DNA from: Clostridia bacterium
Lineage (GTDB): Bacteria; Bacillota; Clostridia; Acetivibrionales; DSM-27016
Length of the DNA stretch: 43,322 nt
Assembly (NCBI GenBank): GCA_026414765.1
Contig: JAOAIJ010000003.1
Coordinates: forward strand, 1-43,322
Direction of reading: 5' to 3'
Below the pieces are notes generated by a model. It worked only from the letters and a program-made list of their open reading frames with translations, was not told the origin of the DNA and did not search any database. The position numbers and the translations under genes were made by a program. Shown here piece by piece: positions 16,820-25,445 of this stretch. Every line of letters begins with the position of its first letter. Position 1 is the first letter of the stretch.

Positions 16820-18496
16820 TTACGTTTCCAGTTTGCTGTAACGATGTTCAGCCAACGCAAATAGTCCGATTGCTGACGGTATGGTTAACAGAACAGTAAT
16901 TACTATAAGGCTAAGATATACTGTTCCTTCGGATAAACCTAAAAAAATCAGGAGCATGGAAATACCAAAGAGGATTCCCATCATAAACATTGTCAGAAGA
17001 ATACCGATCAATCCGTTAATATTACGTTTTACAGCCTCCTGAGGATTAGTCCATTCGAGCTTCGGTCTTATCACATCTATCATAAGATTTAGTACAATCA
17101 AGAGCACAGATGCAAGAACGGCAATCACAAACAGGATTAAAACCTTGGTTATGGCAACATTCAAAAATGCAATCAGAACAATACCTGCGATAGCAATACC
17201 TATTGCCTCGACAGCTACGCAGTGAAATATTTTTGCAAGCACCTGATATTTGGGGGAAACAGGAATCATCTTTGATATCCAGAACATCTGCCCTTCCCTT
17301 GATATGGATGTATTCGCTATAATATTCAAATTGGCTCCAAACAGCATTATGCCAAGCGCTCCAAGTGAAATATACATGCTATATCCAGGGTTTTCCATAA
17401 TCATAAGCATCTTTTTCCCGACTTCCTTGTCTGCAATAAATGGCATTATCACCAGGAACGGAGCCAATACCATCCCAAAAATCCCATTCATTACATAAAT
17501 GGGCGTTCTGATAAAAAGCTTCCATTCCTTACGGAAAAGTGCCATAACAGGACTTGCCTCAGCTGACTTCTGCCTTGCACCCTGTTTTTCCGTAAGTATT
17601 CTACGTTTTCGCACAGTCTCCTGACCGGAAACGAAACTCCTGTAGAATACCCGGTTTCCAAGCCACATAAGCGCAATATACAGTAATACTGATACTGCTA
17701 TAAACAAAAACAAGTAAGCCAGCCCTTCTGTACCTGATTTGGTTATTCCGTATGTAGCCCATAAACTTGGAGGAAATTTTTGTCCGATGCTTTCGATAAT
17801 CTTCGACTGTGTTGCCATTAGGTTGTCAATAAACTCCTGCTCGTTTCCCTTAGGCATTCTTTGAAAAAAGAAATTAAATCCTACTGCTGCAAGCAGTCCG
17901 AAAAAACCTCCGACTATAGTCAGGAGATCTTTGCTCTTACGTACATTGACAAACCTCATCAGGAGAAGAACGAAAAAGGCACCGATCAACAGTGGAATTG
18001 CCGGCATTGTAAGAAATACTACCATACTTTTTACCCAATAAATAAAGCTCTGATCTGTACCCGTTCCATATATTATGAAAGAAGGAACCATAAACAGAAA
18101 AAGAATCAGATATTCACTAAACATAATAACAGCAAATTTGCTGCCAAGTACCTGTGATGGCTTTAAAGGCAATGGTATCAGAATATTAAGATCCTTGGCA
18201 AAATAGAACGAGCCAATAATGAGAAATATCCCGAATATAAGAATAACCAACTGTCCGCCAACCAGCGACAGGGTCAATACCAGCTCAGGTTTGTTTAAAA
18301 GCTTTCCTGCTGTAAACAAGCCATACATAAACAAACTTATCATAACCATTAATGTACCGATTCCAAAAAGTGCACTAATACCTATCAGTATAGGTTCCCA
18401 GAGCCGCTTTTTTTCCTTGGTGATTCGGTATTTTAATGCAGATATTCCAAAGTGAATATTCAACGCCGTCTTAAATAAAGTAATAAATGTTTTCAT
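16820..18496 (-). CDS. ABC exporter permease, multi-pass membrane protein
   Basis: 558 residues with about 12-14 hydrophobic segments arranged in two blocks separated by a charged central region (RKRRILTEKQGARQKSAE, near residue 300). Length and topology fit the large one-piece permeases of ABC-2-like exporters in Firmicutes. Its start ATG at 18496 overlaps the TGA of the ATPase gene (ATGA), so the two are translationally coupled and should form one transporter. The substrate is unknown; an antimicrobial, lipid or peptide is possible. Confidence 0.82.
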   Translation of the reverse strand: MKTFITLFKTALNIHFGISALKYRITKEKKRLWEPILIGISALFGIGTLMVMISLFMYGLFTAGKLLNKPELVLTLSLVGGQLVILIFGIFLIIGSFYFAKDLNILIPLPLKPSQVLGSKFAVIMFSEYLILFLFMVPSFIIYGTGTDQSFIYWVKSMVVFLTMPAIPLLIGAFFVLLLMRFVNVRKSKDLLTIVGGFFGLLAAVGFNFFFQRMPKGNEQEFIDNLMATQSKIIESIGQKFPPSLWATYGITKSGTEGLAYLFLFIAVSVLLYIALMWLGNRVFYRSFVSGQETVRKRRILTEKQGARQKSAEASPVMALFRKEWKLFIRTPIYVMNGIFGMVLAPFLVIMPFIADKEVGKKMLMIMENPGYSMYISLGALGIMLFGANLNIIANTSISREGQMFWISKMIPVSPKYQVLAKIFHCVAVEAIGIAIAGIVLIAFLNVAITKVLILFVIAVLASVLLIVLNLMIDVIRPKLEWTNPQEAVKRNINGLIGILLTMFMMGILFGISMLLIFLGLSEGTVYLSLIVITVLLTIPSAIGLFALAEHRYSKLET

Positions 18497-19215
18497 CCTT
18501 CAGTCAACTCCAAAAAGATTTTTTCCAGAGATTCTGCCTGATCTCCCTGTCTTAATTCCTCCATGGTTCCCATTGCAACCAGTTTTCCCTTGTTTATAAT
18601 GCCTATTCTGTCACAAAGTTTTTCTGCTACCTCCAGCACATGGGTTGAAAAGAATACTGTGTTACCCCTTTCACAGTGTTTTCTCATTAATTCCTTTACA
18701 AGATGTGCTGATTTTGGATCAAGTCCTACCATTGGTTCATCAAGTATCCAAACAACAGGGTCATGTATCAGGGCTCCTGCAAGAGCTATTTTCTGCTTCA
18801 TACCGTGTGAAAAGCTTTTTATAAGGTCTCCAGCAGCATCTTGTAAACTGAACATTTCAAGAAAAGTATTCATGCGTTCCTTTCTGACCTGTGAAGGAAC
18901 CTGATATACATCCGCCATAAAATTCAGGTATTCAATACCTGTAAGCCTGTCAAACAAATCTGGATTATCCGGTACGTAGCTTATACTTCTTTTTGCTTCG
19001 ATTGTCTGTTTTTGGTTATCAAAACCATTAATAATGATGCTGCCTCCATCAGGATTTAAAAGCCCTACAATCATTTTGATAGTAGTAGTTTTACCTGCAC
19101 CATTCGGGCCTAAAAATCCGAATATTTCCCCCCGCTTTATTTCCAGATTCAGATTATCAACAGCTTTAACCATACCTTTATTGTAGCTTTTAGAGAGGTT
19201 GTTAATGCTAATCAT
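18493..19215 (-). CDS. ABC transporter ATP-binding protein
   Basis: 240-residue nucleotide-binding subunit. Walker A is GPNGAGKTT, the ABC signature FSHGMKQK, Walker B VWILDEP, and the switch His STHV. The C-terminal tail is short, as in exporters of the CcmA/DrrA type. ATG at 19215 is chosen because AAGGGAAGG lies 5-13 bases upstream of it; ATG at 19233 would put that SD inside the coding sequence. It pairs with the overlapping permease gene downstream. Confidence 0.92.
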   Translation of the reverse strand: MISINNLSKSYNKGMVKAVDNLNLEIKRGEIFGFLGPNGAGKTTTIKMIVGLLNPDGGSIIINGFDNQKQTIEAKRSISYVPDNPDLFDRLTGIEYLNFMADVYQVPSQVRKERMNTFLEMFSLQDAAGDLIKSFSHGMKQKIALAGALIHDPVVWILDEPMVGLDPKSAHLVKELMRKHCERGNTVFFSTHVLEVAEKLCDRIGIINKGKLVAMGTMEELRQGDQAESLEKIFLELTEG

Positions 19216-19345
19216 GCTGTGCCTTCCCTTCATTTAGTTTTAGTCGTTTCCATAGCACCTTGAATAATCTTACCAACTTCTAATTATACCATATGTGCCT
19301 ATCGATCTTTTATATTTATTACGTTTTAGTGTAGGAAAAAGTTCA

Positions 19346-19753
19346 TTAACAATCACAAATTACACCATACCTCTTCATCAGCGCCTTACATGCAGGAATA
19401 TCAGCCTCTGCCCAGTCATATATCAACAATTCGTCAATATCGACCCATTCAAGCTTTACATGTTCCTTTAAAACAGGTTCACCATGCAGAATTTCACATT
19501 CATAAACATGCAGCATGATTTTGTTTTCTCCTATTTCAGAACTTCCTGCAGCCAGAAAACCATTTACCTTTATTTCGATCCCTAATTCCTCCTGCATTTC
19601 CCTTTTAAGTGCATCAATATGTGTTTCACCTTTTTCAACCTTACCTCCTGCAAATTCCCACTTGAGGGGTGACTGCATAGCAGCAGACCTCTGTACTGCA
19701 AGAACTTTATCATTATTTACTATTGCCGCACCAACAACATGTATTTCACTCAT
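19346..19753 (-). CDS. Nudix hydrolase (MutT-like)
   Basis: 135 residues. The Nudix box GGKVEKGETHIDALKREMQE continuing to ELGI matches G-x5-E-x7-R-E-U-x-E-E-x-G-U, giving the Mg-binding glutamates. KWEFAGGKVE and the small size resemble MutT/NudG-type 8-oxo-dGTP or CTP pyrophosphohydrolases that clean the nucleotide pool. ATG at 19753 is selected because AGGAGG stands 8 bases before it; a TTG at 19759 is too close to that SD. Stands alone between the ABC exporter and the hydrogenase operon. Confidence 0.9.
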   Translation of the reverse strand: MSEIHVVGAAIVNNDKVLAVQRSAAMQSPLKWEFAGGKVEKGETHIDALKREMQEELGIEIKVNGFLAAGSSEIGENKIMLHVYECEILHGEPVLKEHVKLEWVDIDELLIYDWAEADIPACKALMKRYGVICDC

Positions 19754-19852
19754 GCACAATCCTCCTAGAAATTATTGCCCGCCCAATATGTTATGTCGAC
19801 TATATATACTTCTGGATAAAAATAACCAAACTAAAAATAATGGAATAAAAAA

Positions 19853-19894
19853 TAAAGAGGCCATGATTTTACGCAGTAGAATCCGACCTCTTTA
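19853..19894 (-). terminator. Terminator of the hydrogenase operon
   Basis: On the minus strand AAAGAGG pairs with CCTCTTT, and inside it GATTCTAC pairs, with one mismatch, with GTAAAATC around TGC; ATTTTTTATT follows. It is about 60 bases after the hydA stop. Confidence 0.8.
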
Positions 19895-19951
19895 ATAATA
19901 TACCTTTGCACTAATTTACATATTTTGTTTTTCCTTCAACTTACCTCATGC

Positions 19952-21700
19952 TTATTTCTCAGGGTAGTTTTCTCTCTTTTGATAGTGAGTATGCAAAAGG
20001 TCATGAGATTTATGGCTACCCGGCTTTTCAAAGAATTCATCATAAAGCATCTTAATTTTAGGATTTTCATGTGATTTCCTTATTGGAGCTTCACGATCTT
20101 CCTCATAAATTGCCTTTGCTCTTTCTTTTCTGAGATCTACCCAGCTTCTGACCTGTGCAGGCTGTATAGGCTGACCTCCACCATTTACACATCCGCCCGG
20201 ACATGCCATAATTTCAACAAAATGGTATTCTGCCTCTCCTTCTTTTATACTCTCAAGCAGTTTTCTTGCATTTCCAAGCCCATGTGCTACAGCAGCCTTC
20301 AGCTTCATACCGCCAGCTTCTACAGTGGCCTCTTTAATACCTTCCGTACCCCTTACAGCTTCATACTCAATCGCTGCTACCTTACCGCCGCTAAGGATCT
20401 CAGCTACAGTTCTGAGAGCGGCTTCCATAACACCGCCTGTTGCACCAAATATAACTGCTGCACCGGTAGCTTCTCCCATAGGATCGTCAAAATGTCTTTC
20501 AGGAAGTTCCGCAAAGTCAATACCTGCTTCTTTTATCATCTTAGCCAGCTCTCTGGTAGTCAATACAACATCTACATCTGCGTACCCAGTTGAAGAAAGT
20601 TCCGGTCTCTGAGCCTCAAATTTCTTAGCTGTACAAGGCATGATTGAAACAACAAATATCTTTGAAGGATCTATTCCCATTTTTTGTGCATAATACGATT
20701 TTAATACAGCACCAAACATTTGATGCGGTGATTTACAGCTTGAAAGGTTATCAAGGAATTCTGGATAGTTATGCTCACAGAACTTAATCCATCCCGGACT
20801 GCATGAAGTTATCAAAGGCAGCTTACCACCATTCTTAATTCTTTCAATGAGCTCCGTACCCTCTTCCATGATTGTGAGATCGGCAGCTGTGTCTGTATCG
20901 AATACCTTTGCAAATCCAAGGCGTCTCAATGCTGCAATCATATTGCTTGTTACCCTTGAACCGATTGGCATTCCGAATTCCTCGCCTAAAGCAACTCTTA
21001 CCGCAGGAGCTGTCTGCACAACTACATGCAGCTCCTTGTTTGCAAGTGCTTCCCAGACTTTATCTGTATCATCCTTCTCACGAAGAGCCCCAACAGGACA
21101 TACATTTATACATTGTCCACACATTGCACAAGGAACCTCGTTCAGTGATTTACCAAAGGCAGACGATACTATAGTCTTAAAGCCTCTTTCCATTGTGTCG
21201 ATTACTGACACAGTCTGTATGTTCTTACACATACTTACACAACGCCTGCATAATACGCATTTGTTTGGATCTCTGACTATAGAAGGCGATACTTTATCCA
21301 AAGGAAGTTTTGCTGATTCACCCTCAAACCTTATATCCTGTATGTTCAAATCTTCAGCAAGCTTTTGCAGCTCACAGTTTCTGCTTCTTACACATGTAAG
21401 GCACTTCTTCTCATGATTTGACAGTATTAGCTCAAGAGTCACCTTCCTTGCTTCTCTTACTGCCGGAGTCTGAGTATTTATAACAAGTCCTTCCGATACA
21501 GGATACACGCATGCAGCCTGTAAGCTTTTTGCCCCTTGTATTTCAACTACGCACATTCTGCATGCGCCAATTTCATTTATTTCCTTAAGGAAGCAAAGTG
21601 TCGGTATAGATACGTTTGCATGTCTTGCAGCTTCCAATACCGTATAATCCTTAGGAACCTGAATCTTTCTACTGTCTATTGTAATACTTACCATTTCCAT
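19952..21700 (-). CDS. hydA: NAD-linked [FeFe] hydrogenase, catalytic subunit HydA
   Basis: 582 residues. From the N-terminus: a [2Fe-2S] domain (CFLKEINEIGACRMC, then C near residue 70), a His-Cys [4Fe-4S] segment (HEKKCLTC...NC), two [4Fe-4S] motifs (CVLCRRCVSMC, CAMCGQCINVCP), then the H-cluster domain with L1 TSCSPGW near 298, L2 MPCTAKK near 353 and L3 MACPGGCVNGGGQP near 498, and the small-subunit-like tail. This is the multimeric M3-type layout. It produces H2 with electrons from NADH and, in bifurcating complexes, reduced ferredoxin. ATG at 21700 follows AAGGAGAG. Last gene of the hydC-to-hydA operon under a Rex operator; no maturation genes (hydEFG) are in the window. Confidence 0.96.
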   Translation of the reverse strand: MEMVSITIDSRKIQVPKDYTVLEAARHANVSIPTLCFLKEINEIGACRMCVVEIQGAKSLQAACVYPVSEGLVINTQTPAVREARKVTLELILSNHEKKCLTCVRSRNCELQKLAEDLNIQDIRFEGESAKLPLDKVSPSIVRDPNKCVLCRRCVSMCKNIQTVSVIDTMERGFKTIVSSAFGKSLNEVPCAMCGQCINVCPVGALREKDDTDKVWEALANKELHVVVQTAPAVRVALGEEFGMPIGSRVTSNMIAALRRLGFAKVFDTDTAADLTIMEEGTELIERIKNGGKLPLITSCSPGWIKFCEHNYPEFLDNLSSCKSPHQMFGAVLKSYYAQKMGIDPSKIFVVSIMPCTAKKFEAQRPELSSTGYADVDVVLTTRELAKMIKEAGIDFAELPERHFDDPMGEATGAAVIFGATGGVMEAALRTVAEILSGGKVAAIEYEAVRGTEGIKEATVEAGGMKLKAAVAHGLGNARKLLESIKEGEAEYHFVEIMACPGGCVNGGGQPIQPAQVRSWVDLRKERAKAIYEEDREAPIRKSHENPKIKMLYDEFFEKPGSHKSHDLLHTHYQKRENYPEK

Positions 21701-21719
21701 TTTTCACACTCTCCTTCCA

Positions 21720-23516
21720 TTAATGATTCTTGAATATTGCCTTGAACGGACATTTCTCCATACAAGCGCCACACTTGAGACATTTATCCTGTTGTATTAC
21801 ATAAGGTACTTTCTTTTCACCGCTTATACAGTTTGCAGGACATACTTTTGCACAAATGCCGCAGCTCTTACATCTTTCAGCGTTAATTACAAATTGCGTC
21901 ATTGACTTACAAACTCCTGCAGGACACTTTCTCTCATTTACATGAGCCATATATTCATCTTTGAAGTATCTCAAAGTACTGAGTATAGGGTTAGGGGCAG
22001 TCTGTCCCAATCCACAAAGTGCAGATGCCTTTATGTTTTTGGCCAGAATCTCAAGCTTTTCTATATCCCCTTCTTCACCTTTTCCTTCTGTAATTCTTTC
22101 CAGAATTTCATACATTCTCTTTGTACCTATACGGCATGGAGGACACTTACCACAGGATTCCTCAACCGTAAATTCAAGGAAGAATTTCGCAATATCAACC
22201 ATACATGTATCTTCATCCATTACGATAAGTCCACCTGAACCCATCATGGAACCTATCTGTATCAATGAATCATAATCTATTGGTGTATCTATCAACTCAG
22301 CAGGTATGCACCCGCCTGAAGGTCCGCCCGTCTGAGCAGCCTTGAACTTCTTTCCGTTGGGAATGCCACCGCCGATATCATATACTATTTCTCTGAGAGT
22401 TGTACCCATAGGAATTTCAACCAATCCGGTGTTGTTTATCTTACCGCCGACTGCAAAAACCTTGGTACCCTTACTCTTTTCAGTACCCATGCTTGCAAAC
22501 CATTCCGGACCTTTAAGGAAAATTACCGGAATATTAGCATAAGTTTCAACATTGTTCAAAATTGTTGGCTTTTGCCATAAACCTTTTACTGCTGGGAACG
22601 GAGGTCTTGGTCTCGGTTCGCCCCTCTTTCCTTCGATCGAAGTCATCAGAGCTGTTTCTTCTCCACATACGAAGGCACCTGCACCCAACCTGATTTCAAG
22701 GTCAAAGCTAAAATCTGTTCCAAATATGTTTTTACCGAGAATACCATAATCCTTAGCCTGATCTATAGCGATCTGAAGTCTCTTTACTGCAATCGGATAC
22801 TCTGCTCTAACATATATATATCCCTGATTTGAACCTATCGCATAACCTGCAATAGCCATTGCCTCTATTAATGAATGAGGGTCTCCTTCGAGAACACTTC
22901 TGTCCATGAATGCTCCAGGATCACCTTCGTCAGCATTACAGCAAACATATTTCTGATCATTCTGGGATTTGCTTGCAAACTCCCATTTCAGACCTGTAGG
23001 AAATCCTGCGCCACCTCTTCCTCTAAGGCCGGACTTCTTAACAGTATCTATTACCTCTTCAGGCTTCATTTCGGTTAACACTTTGGCTAAAGCCTTATAA
23101 CCGTCATATGCTATATACTCATCTATTTCCTCAGGATTTATAATTCCACAGTTCCTTAAGGCAACCCTTAACTGTTTTGTAAAGAAGTCTACACCCTCAA
23201 GCGACTTTGTAATATCTGCCTGTTCTTTATCACCAGCAAGTAATCTTTTTACAATTCTGCCCTTTAAGAGATGCTCCTCAACAATTTCCTTTATATCCCC
23301 TAACTGAACCATTGTATACATAGCACCTTCAGGATAAACAACAACTATGGGGCCTTCAGCACATAGACCGAAACATCCGGTTCTTACTACTTTCACTTCG
23401 TTTTCCAGTTTATTTTTTGCTAATTGTGTTCCTAGTTCAGTTATTATCTTTTCTGAATTTGAGGATGTACAACCTGTACCACCACAAACCAGAACATGCG
23501 CTCTATAAAGTTGCAT
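21720..23516 (-). CDS. hydB: Hydrogenase NADH-binding subunit HydB (NuoF-like)
   Basis: 598 residues. A thioredoxin-like [2Fe-2S] domain leads (CGGTGCTSSNSEKI, then GCFGLCAEGP), followed by the NuoF core with GRGGAGFPTGLKWEF (NADH site), GAGAFVCGEETALMTSIEG (FMN site) and the [4Fe-4S] motif ESCGKCPPCRIGTKRM. Two ferredoxin-type motifs close the protein, CKSCGICAKVCPANC and CLKCGACMEKCP. This is the diaphorase and bifurcation-site subunit passing electrons between NADH, ferredoxin and HydA. ATG at 23516 follows GGGAGGG. The stop lies 19 bases before hydA. Confidence 0.95.
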   Translation of the reverse strand: MQLYRAHVLVCGGTGCTSSNSEKIITELGTQLAKNKLENEVKVVRTGCFGLCAEGPIVVVYPEGAMYTMVQLGDIKEIVEEHLLKGRIVKRLLAGDKEQADITKSLEGVDFFTKQLRVALRNCGIINPEEIDEYIAYDGYKALAKVLTEMKPEEVIDTVKKSGLRGRGGAGFPTGLKWEFASKSQNDQKYVCCNADEGDPGAFMDRSVLEGDPHSLIEAMAIAGYAIGSNQGYIYVRAEYPIAVKRLQIAIDQAKDYGILGKNIFGTDFSFDLEIRLGAGAFVCGEETALMTSIEGKRGEPRPRPPFPAVKGLWQKPTILNNVETYANIPVIFLKGPEWFASMGTEKSKGTKVFAVGGKINNTGLVEIPMGTTLREIVYDIGGGIPNGKKFKAAQTGGPSGGCIPAELIDTPIDYDSLIQIGSMMGSGGLIVMDEDTCMVDIAKFFLEFTVEESCGKCPPCRIGTKRMYEILERITEGKGEEGDIEKLEILAKNIKASALCGLGQTAPNPILSTLRYFKDEYMAHVNERKCPAGVCKSMTQFVINAERCKSCGICAKVCPANCISGEKKVPYVIQQDKCLKCGACMEKCPFKAIFKNH

Positions 23517-23691
23517 TTATAACCCTCCCTTATTTCAGTTGACAGTTGAAAGTGGACAGCTCGATCATCTTCATACCCATGTTTTCAACGTCTATTATAT
23601 GTTAATTCCGCATTTGCACTTTCCTCGCTAATCACCAGGAAAGTTACCTTTCGGTTAATAATATTTACCTTTTTGTTTATTTCTTTTTTTA

Positions 23692-24063
23692 TTACTTCAG
23701 ATCTGATGCTCCTATAGTCAAGTCTGCACATACCCTGCCGTTTACAATATGTTCAGCTACGACTCTCACAGCTTTTTCCGAATCCATTTTAACATAAGTT
23801 ACTTTGCTGCCATCCGGATTTATCACTTCAATCACCGGTTCAAGCTTACAAACACCTATACATCCGGTCATTGTAACACTTACATTGCCTATATTCCTTT
23901 TTTTCAATTCTTCGAGTAATGTATTCATTACAGGTCTTGCTCCGGCAGCAATTCCGCAAGTAGCCATACCAACAACTATTCTCAACCCTTCCTTATTGGT
24001 TCTCAGGCTGATTTGTTCCAGTGTTTTCTTTCTTATCTCTTCCAATTCAGCTATAGATTTCAT
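23692..24063 (-). CDS. Thioredoxin-like [2Fe-2S] ferredoxin of the hydrogenase operon (HndB/HydD type)
   Basis: 123 residues. Four cysteines typical of the thioredoxin-like [2Fe-2S] fold: GMATCGIAAGA near residue 35 and TMTGCIGVCKLEP near 80. Homologues are the fourth, non-catalytic subunit of tetrameric NAD(P)-linked hydrogenases (HndB in Desulfovibrio). It begins at ATG 24063 inside the end of the ATPase gene, so translation is coupled. A 175-base gap separates it from hydB, the only sizeable gap in the operon; I see no promoter there that I would defend. Confidence 0.88.
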   Translation of the reverse strand: MKSIAELEEIRKKTLEQISLRTNKEGLRIVVGMATCGIAAGARPVMNTLLEELKKRNIGNVSVTMTGCIGVCKLEPVIEVINPDGSKVTYVKMDSEKAVRVVAEHIVNGRVCADLTIGASDLK

Positions 24064-24613
24064 CTAATACACCTCCGAATGTAATCTTTATCCCCTCATT
24101 AACGAATTCCTTAATCCAGGCTAGTACATTATACTCAGTGATAGGGACTTCTCCAAGTTTTTCTTTAACTTCAGAAGAATTAAAGCTAAAACTTTCTTTG
24201 TTACTATTCAATATAAGCTCAACCTGTATATCAGGATTTGAAAGAATAGTACTTATGACAGTTTCAGGTATATCACCCAAAGGAATCCGATCTATACTGC
24301 TTATCCTGAAACTCACTTCCAATTCTGTCCCTTTACCCTTTTCCGATCTGATTTCAAGCTTACCGCCTGCTTCTTCAGCCGAAGCTTTGAATAAAGAGAT
24401 TCCCAAGCCCACTTTTCTTGTTGTCCTTGTTGTAACAAAGGGGTTTGTCACTTGTGCCAAAAGCTCTTTATCCATTCCTGAACCATCATCCGATACAATT
24501 ATTTTCAAGCAATCCTTTGCCTGATCTGCATCTATTATCACCTTTATTCTGCCTGCCTTGGCTGTCACAGAATTCTGTATTATATCAGTCAAATGCAAAG
24601 ATATGTCCTTCAT
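24047..24613 (-). CDS. Orphan GHKL ATPase in the hydrogenase operon
   Basis: 188 residues. An N box (HLTDIIQNSVTAKA), G1 (SDDGSGM) and G2 (KVGLGISLFKASAEEAGG) define a histidine-kinase-type ATP-binding domain. There is no dimerisation/His-phosphoacceptor domain, sensor or membrane segment, so it is not a complete kinase. The last 70 residues have no motif I recognise. Similar proteins sit between NuoE-like and ferredoxin genes in clostridial hydrogenase operons; the role is unknown, perhaps a phosphorylating or anti-sigma-like regulator. Start ATG at 24613 lies 15 bases after the hydC stop; the end overlaps the next gene. Confidence 0.85.
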   Translation of the reverse strand: MKDISLHLTDIIQNSVTAKAGRIKVIIDADQAKDCLKIIVSDDGSGMDKELLAQVTNPFVTTRTTRKVGLGISLFKASAEEAGGKLEIRSEKGKGTELEVSFRISSIDRIPLGDIPETVISTILSNPDIQVELILNSNKESFSFNSSEVKEKLGEVPITEYNVLAWIKEFVNEGIKITFGGVLDEIYS

Positions 24614-24628
24614 TATATCTCTCTTTTA

Positions 24629-25123
24629 CTATTTATCCTTATATTTTTCTACTATGCCCTCTATATCATCAGGAACAAGTCTTCCATATACGTCTTCATT
24701 TACCATTATTACAGGAGCCAATCCACAAGCACCTATACACCTGCAGGCGTCAAGGGAAAATTTGCCGTCCTCTGTGCATTCACCAACCTCAATACCAAGC
24801 TTTTCCTTCAATTTATCAAGTATCGGTCCGGAACCTTTTACATAACAAGCAGTTCCCATGCAAACATTTACCTTGTATTTTCCTTTTGGATTCAATGAAA
24901 ACTGAGTATAAAACGTTACAACTCCATAAATTTCTGTAAGAGGGATATCAAGTCCTTCTGATATCTTTTTCTGAACACTCATAGGAAGATACCCGTATAC
25001 CTCTTGTGCTTCATGCAGTACAGGAATAAGTGCACCTCTAGTTGTTTTGTACTTTTCGATAATTTCCTGCAGTTTCTGCTCTTTCTCATCTACACATCCA
25101 CAGCAGCAGTTATTTGTACTCAT
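24629..25123 (-). CDS. hydC: Hydrogenase subunit HydC (NuoE-like [2Fe-2S] protein)
   Basis: 164 residues, first gene of the operon. A helical N-terminal half is followed by the thioredoxin-like NuoE fold with its [2Fe-2S] cysteines in NVCMGTACYVKGS and DACRCIGACGLAPVIMVN. The very N-terminus has an extra Cys group (NNCCCGCVDEKEQ). It relays electrons within the HydABC complex beside the FMN of HydB. ATG at 25123 follows AGGAGGT with an 8-base spacing. Promoter and Rex operator lie 140-200 bases upstream. Confidence 0.95.
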   Translation of the reverse strand: MSTNNCCCGCVDEKEQKLQEIIEKYKTTRGALIPVLHEAQEVYGYLPMSVQKKISEGLDIPLTEIYGVVTFYTQFSLNPKGKYKVNVCMGTACYVKGSGPILDKLKEKLGIEVGECTEDGKFSLDACRCIGACGLAPVIMVNEDVYGRLVPDDIEGIVEKYKDK

Positions 25124-25266
25124 TCAATCTGACCTCCTAATCTTACTTTGATAGAATTATCTTTCCTATAACCTTATCAACTTCTTTGGCTAAAACTTCT
25201 GAACTTGCTAAATAATATGTAAAACACTAGATTATACATACATGTTTGAATATTATTTAACAATGG

Positions 25267-25284
25267 TTGTTAAGTATTTAACAA
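25267..25284. promoter_or_regulatory. Rex operator of the hydrogenase operon
   Basis: TTGTTAAGTATTTAACAA matches the Firmicute Rex consensus TTGTTAA-N4-TTAACAA at all 14 defined positions. It lies 10 bases downstream of the proposed -10 box, over the start region. Rex is an NADH-sensing repressor, so this operon should be released when NADH is high. Extra half sites occur upstream (TTGTTAA at 25310-25316 and TTAACAA at 25329-25335). Confidence 0.88.
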
Positions 25285-25294
25285 TTTCATCATT

Positions 25295-25323
25295 ATTATA
25301 ACAAATATTTTGTTAATATTCAA
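25295..25323 (-). promoter_or_regulatory. Promoter of the hydrogenase operon
   Basis: On the minus strand TTGAAT (25318-25323) and TATAAT (25295-25300) are separated by 17 bases. Transcription would start near 25288, directly before the Rex operator. The remainder of this 319-bp region is A/T-rich, apart from the metA terminator at its far end. Confidence 0.75.
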
Positions 25324-25412
25324 TAAATTTAACAAATAATTATCATTAGGTAATAATTATATTATTAGCCAATAAAACTAACTAGATTATCATTGATGAA
25401 ATTGTAAAGAAT

Positions 25413-25445
25413 AAAAAACGAGGGGTACTATCCTCTCGTTTTTTA
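25413..25445 (-). terminator. Terminator after metA
   Basis: AAAAAACGAGGGG and CCTCTCGTTTTTT pair, with one G-T, around TACTAT; a T tract ends the stem on either strand. It overlaps the metA stop codon. Confidence 0.85.

Noticed and set aside
20222-22749. Many plus-strand open frames opposite hydA and hydB
   Set aside because: Cys/Ser-rich shadow translations of the Fe-S proteins, without SD sites or family features.
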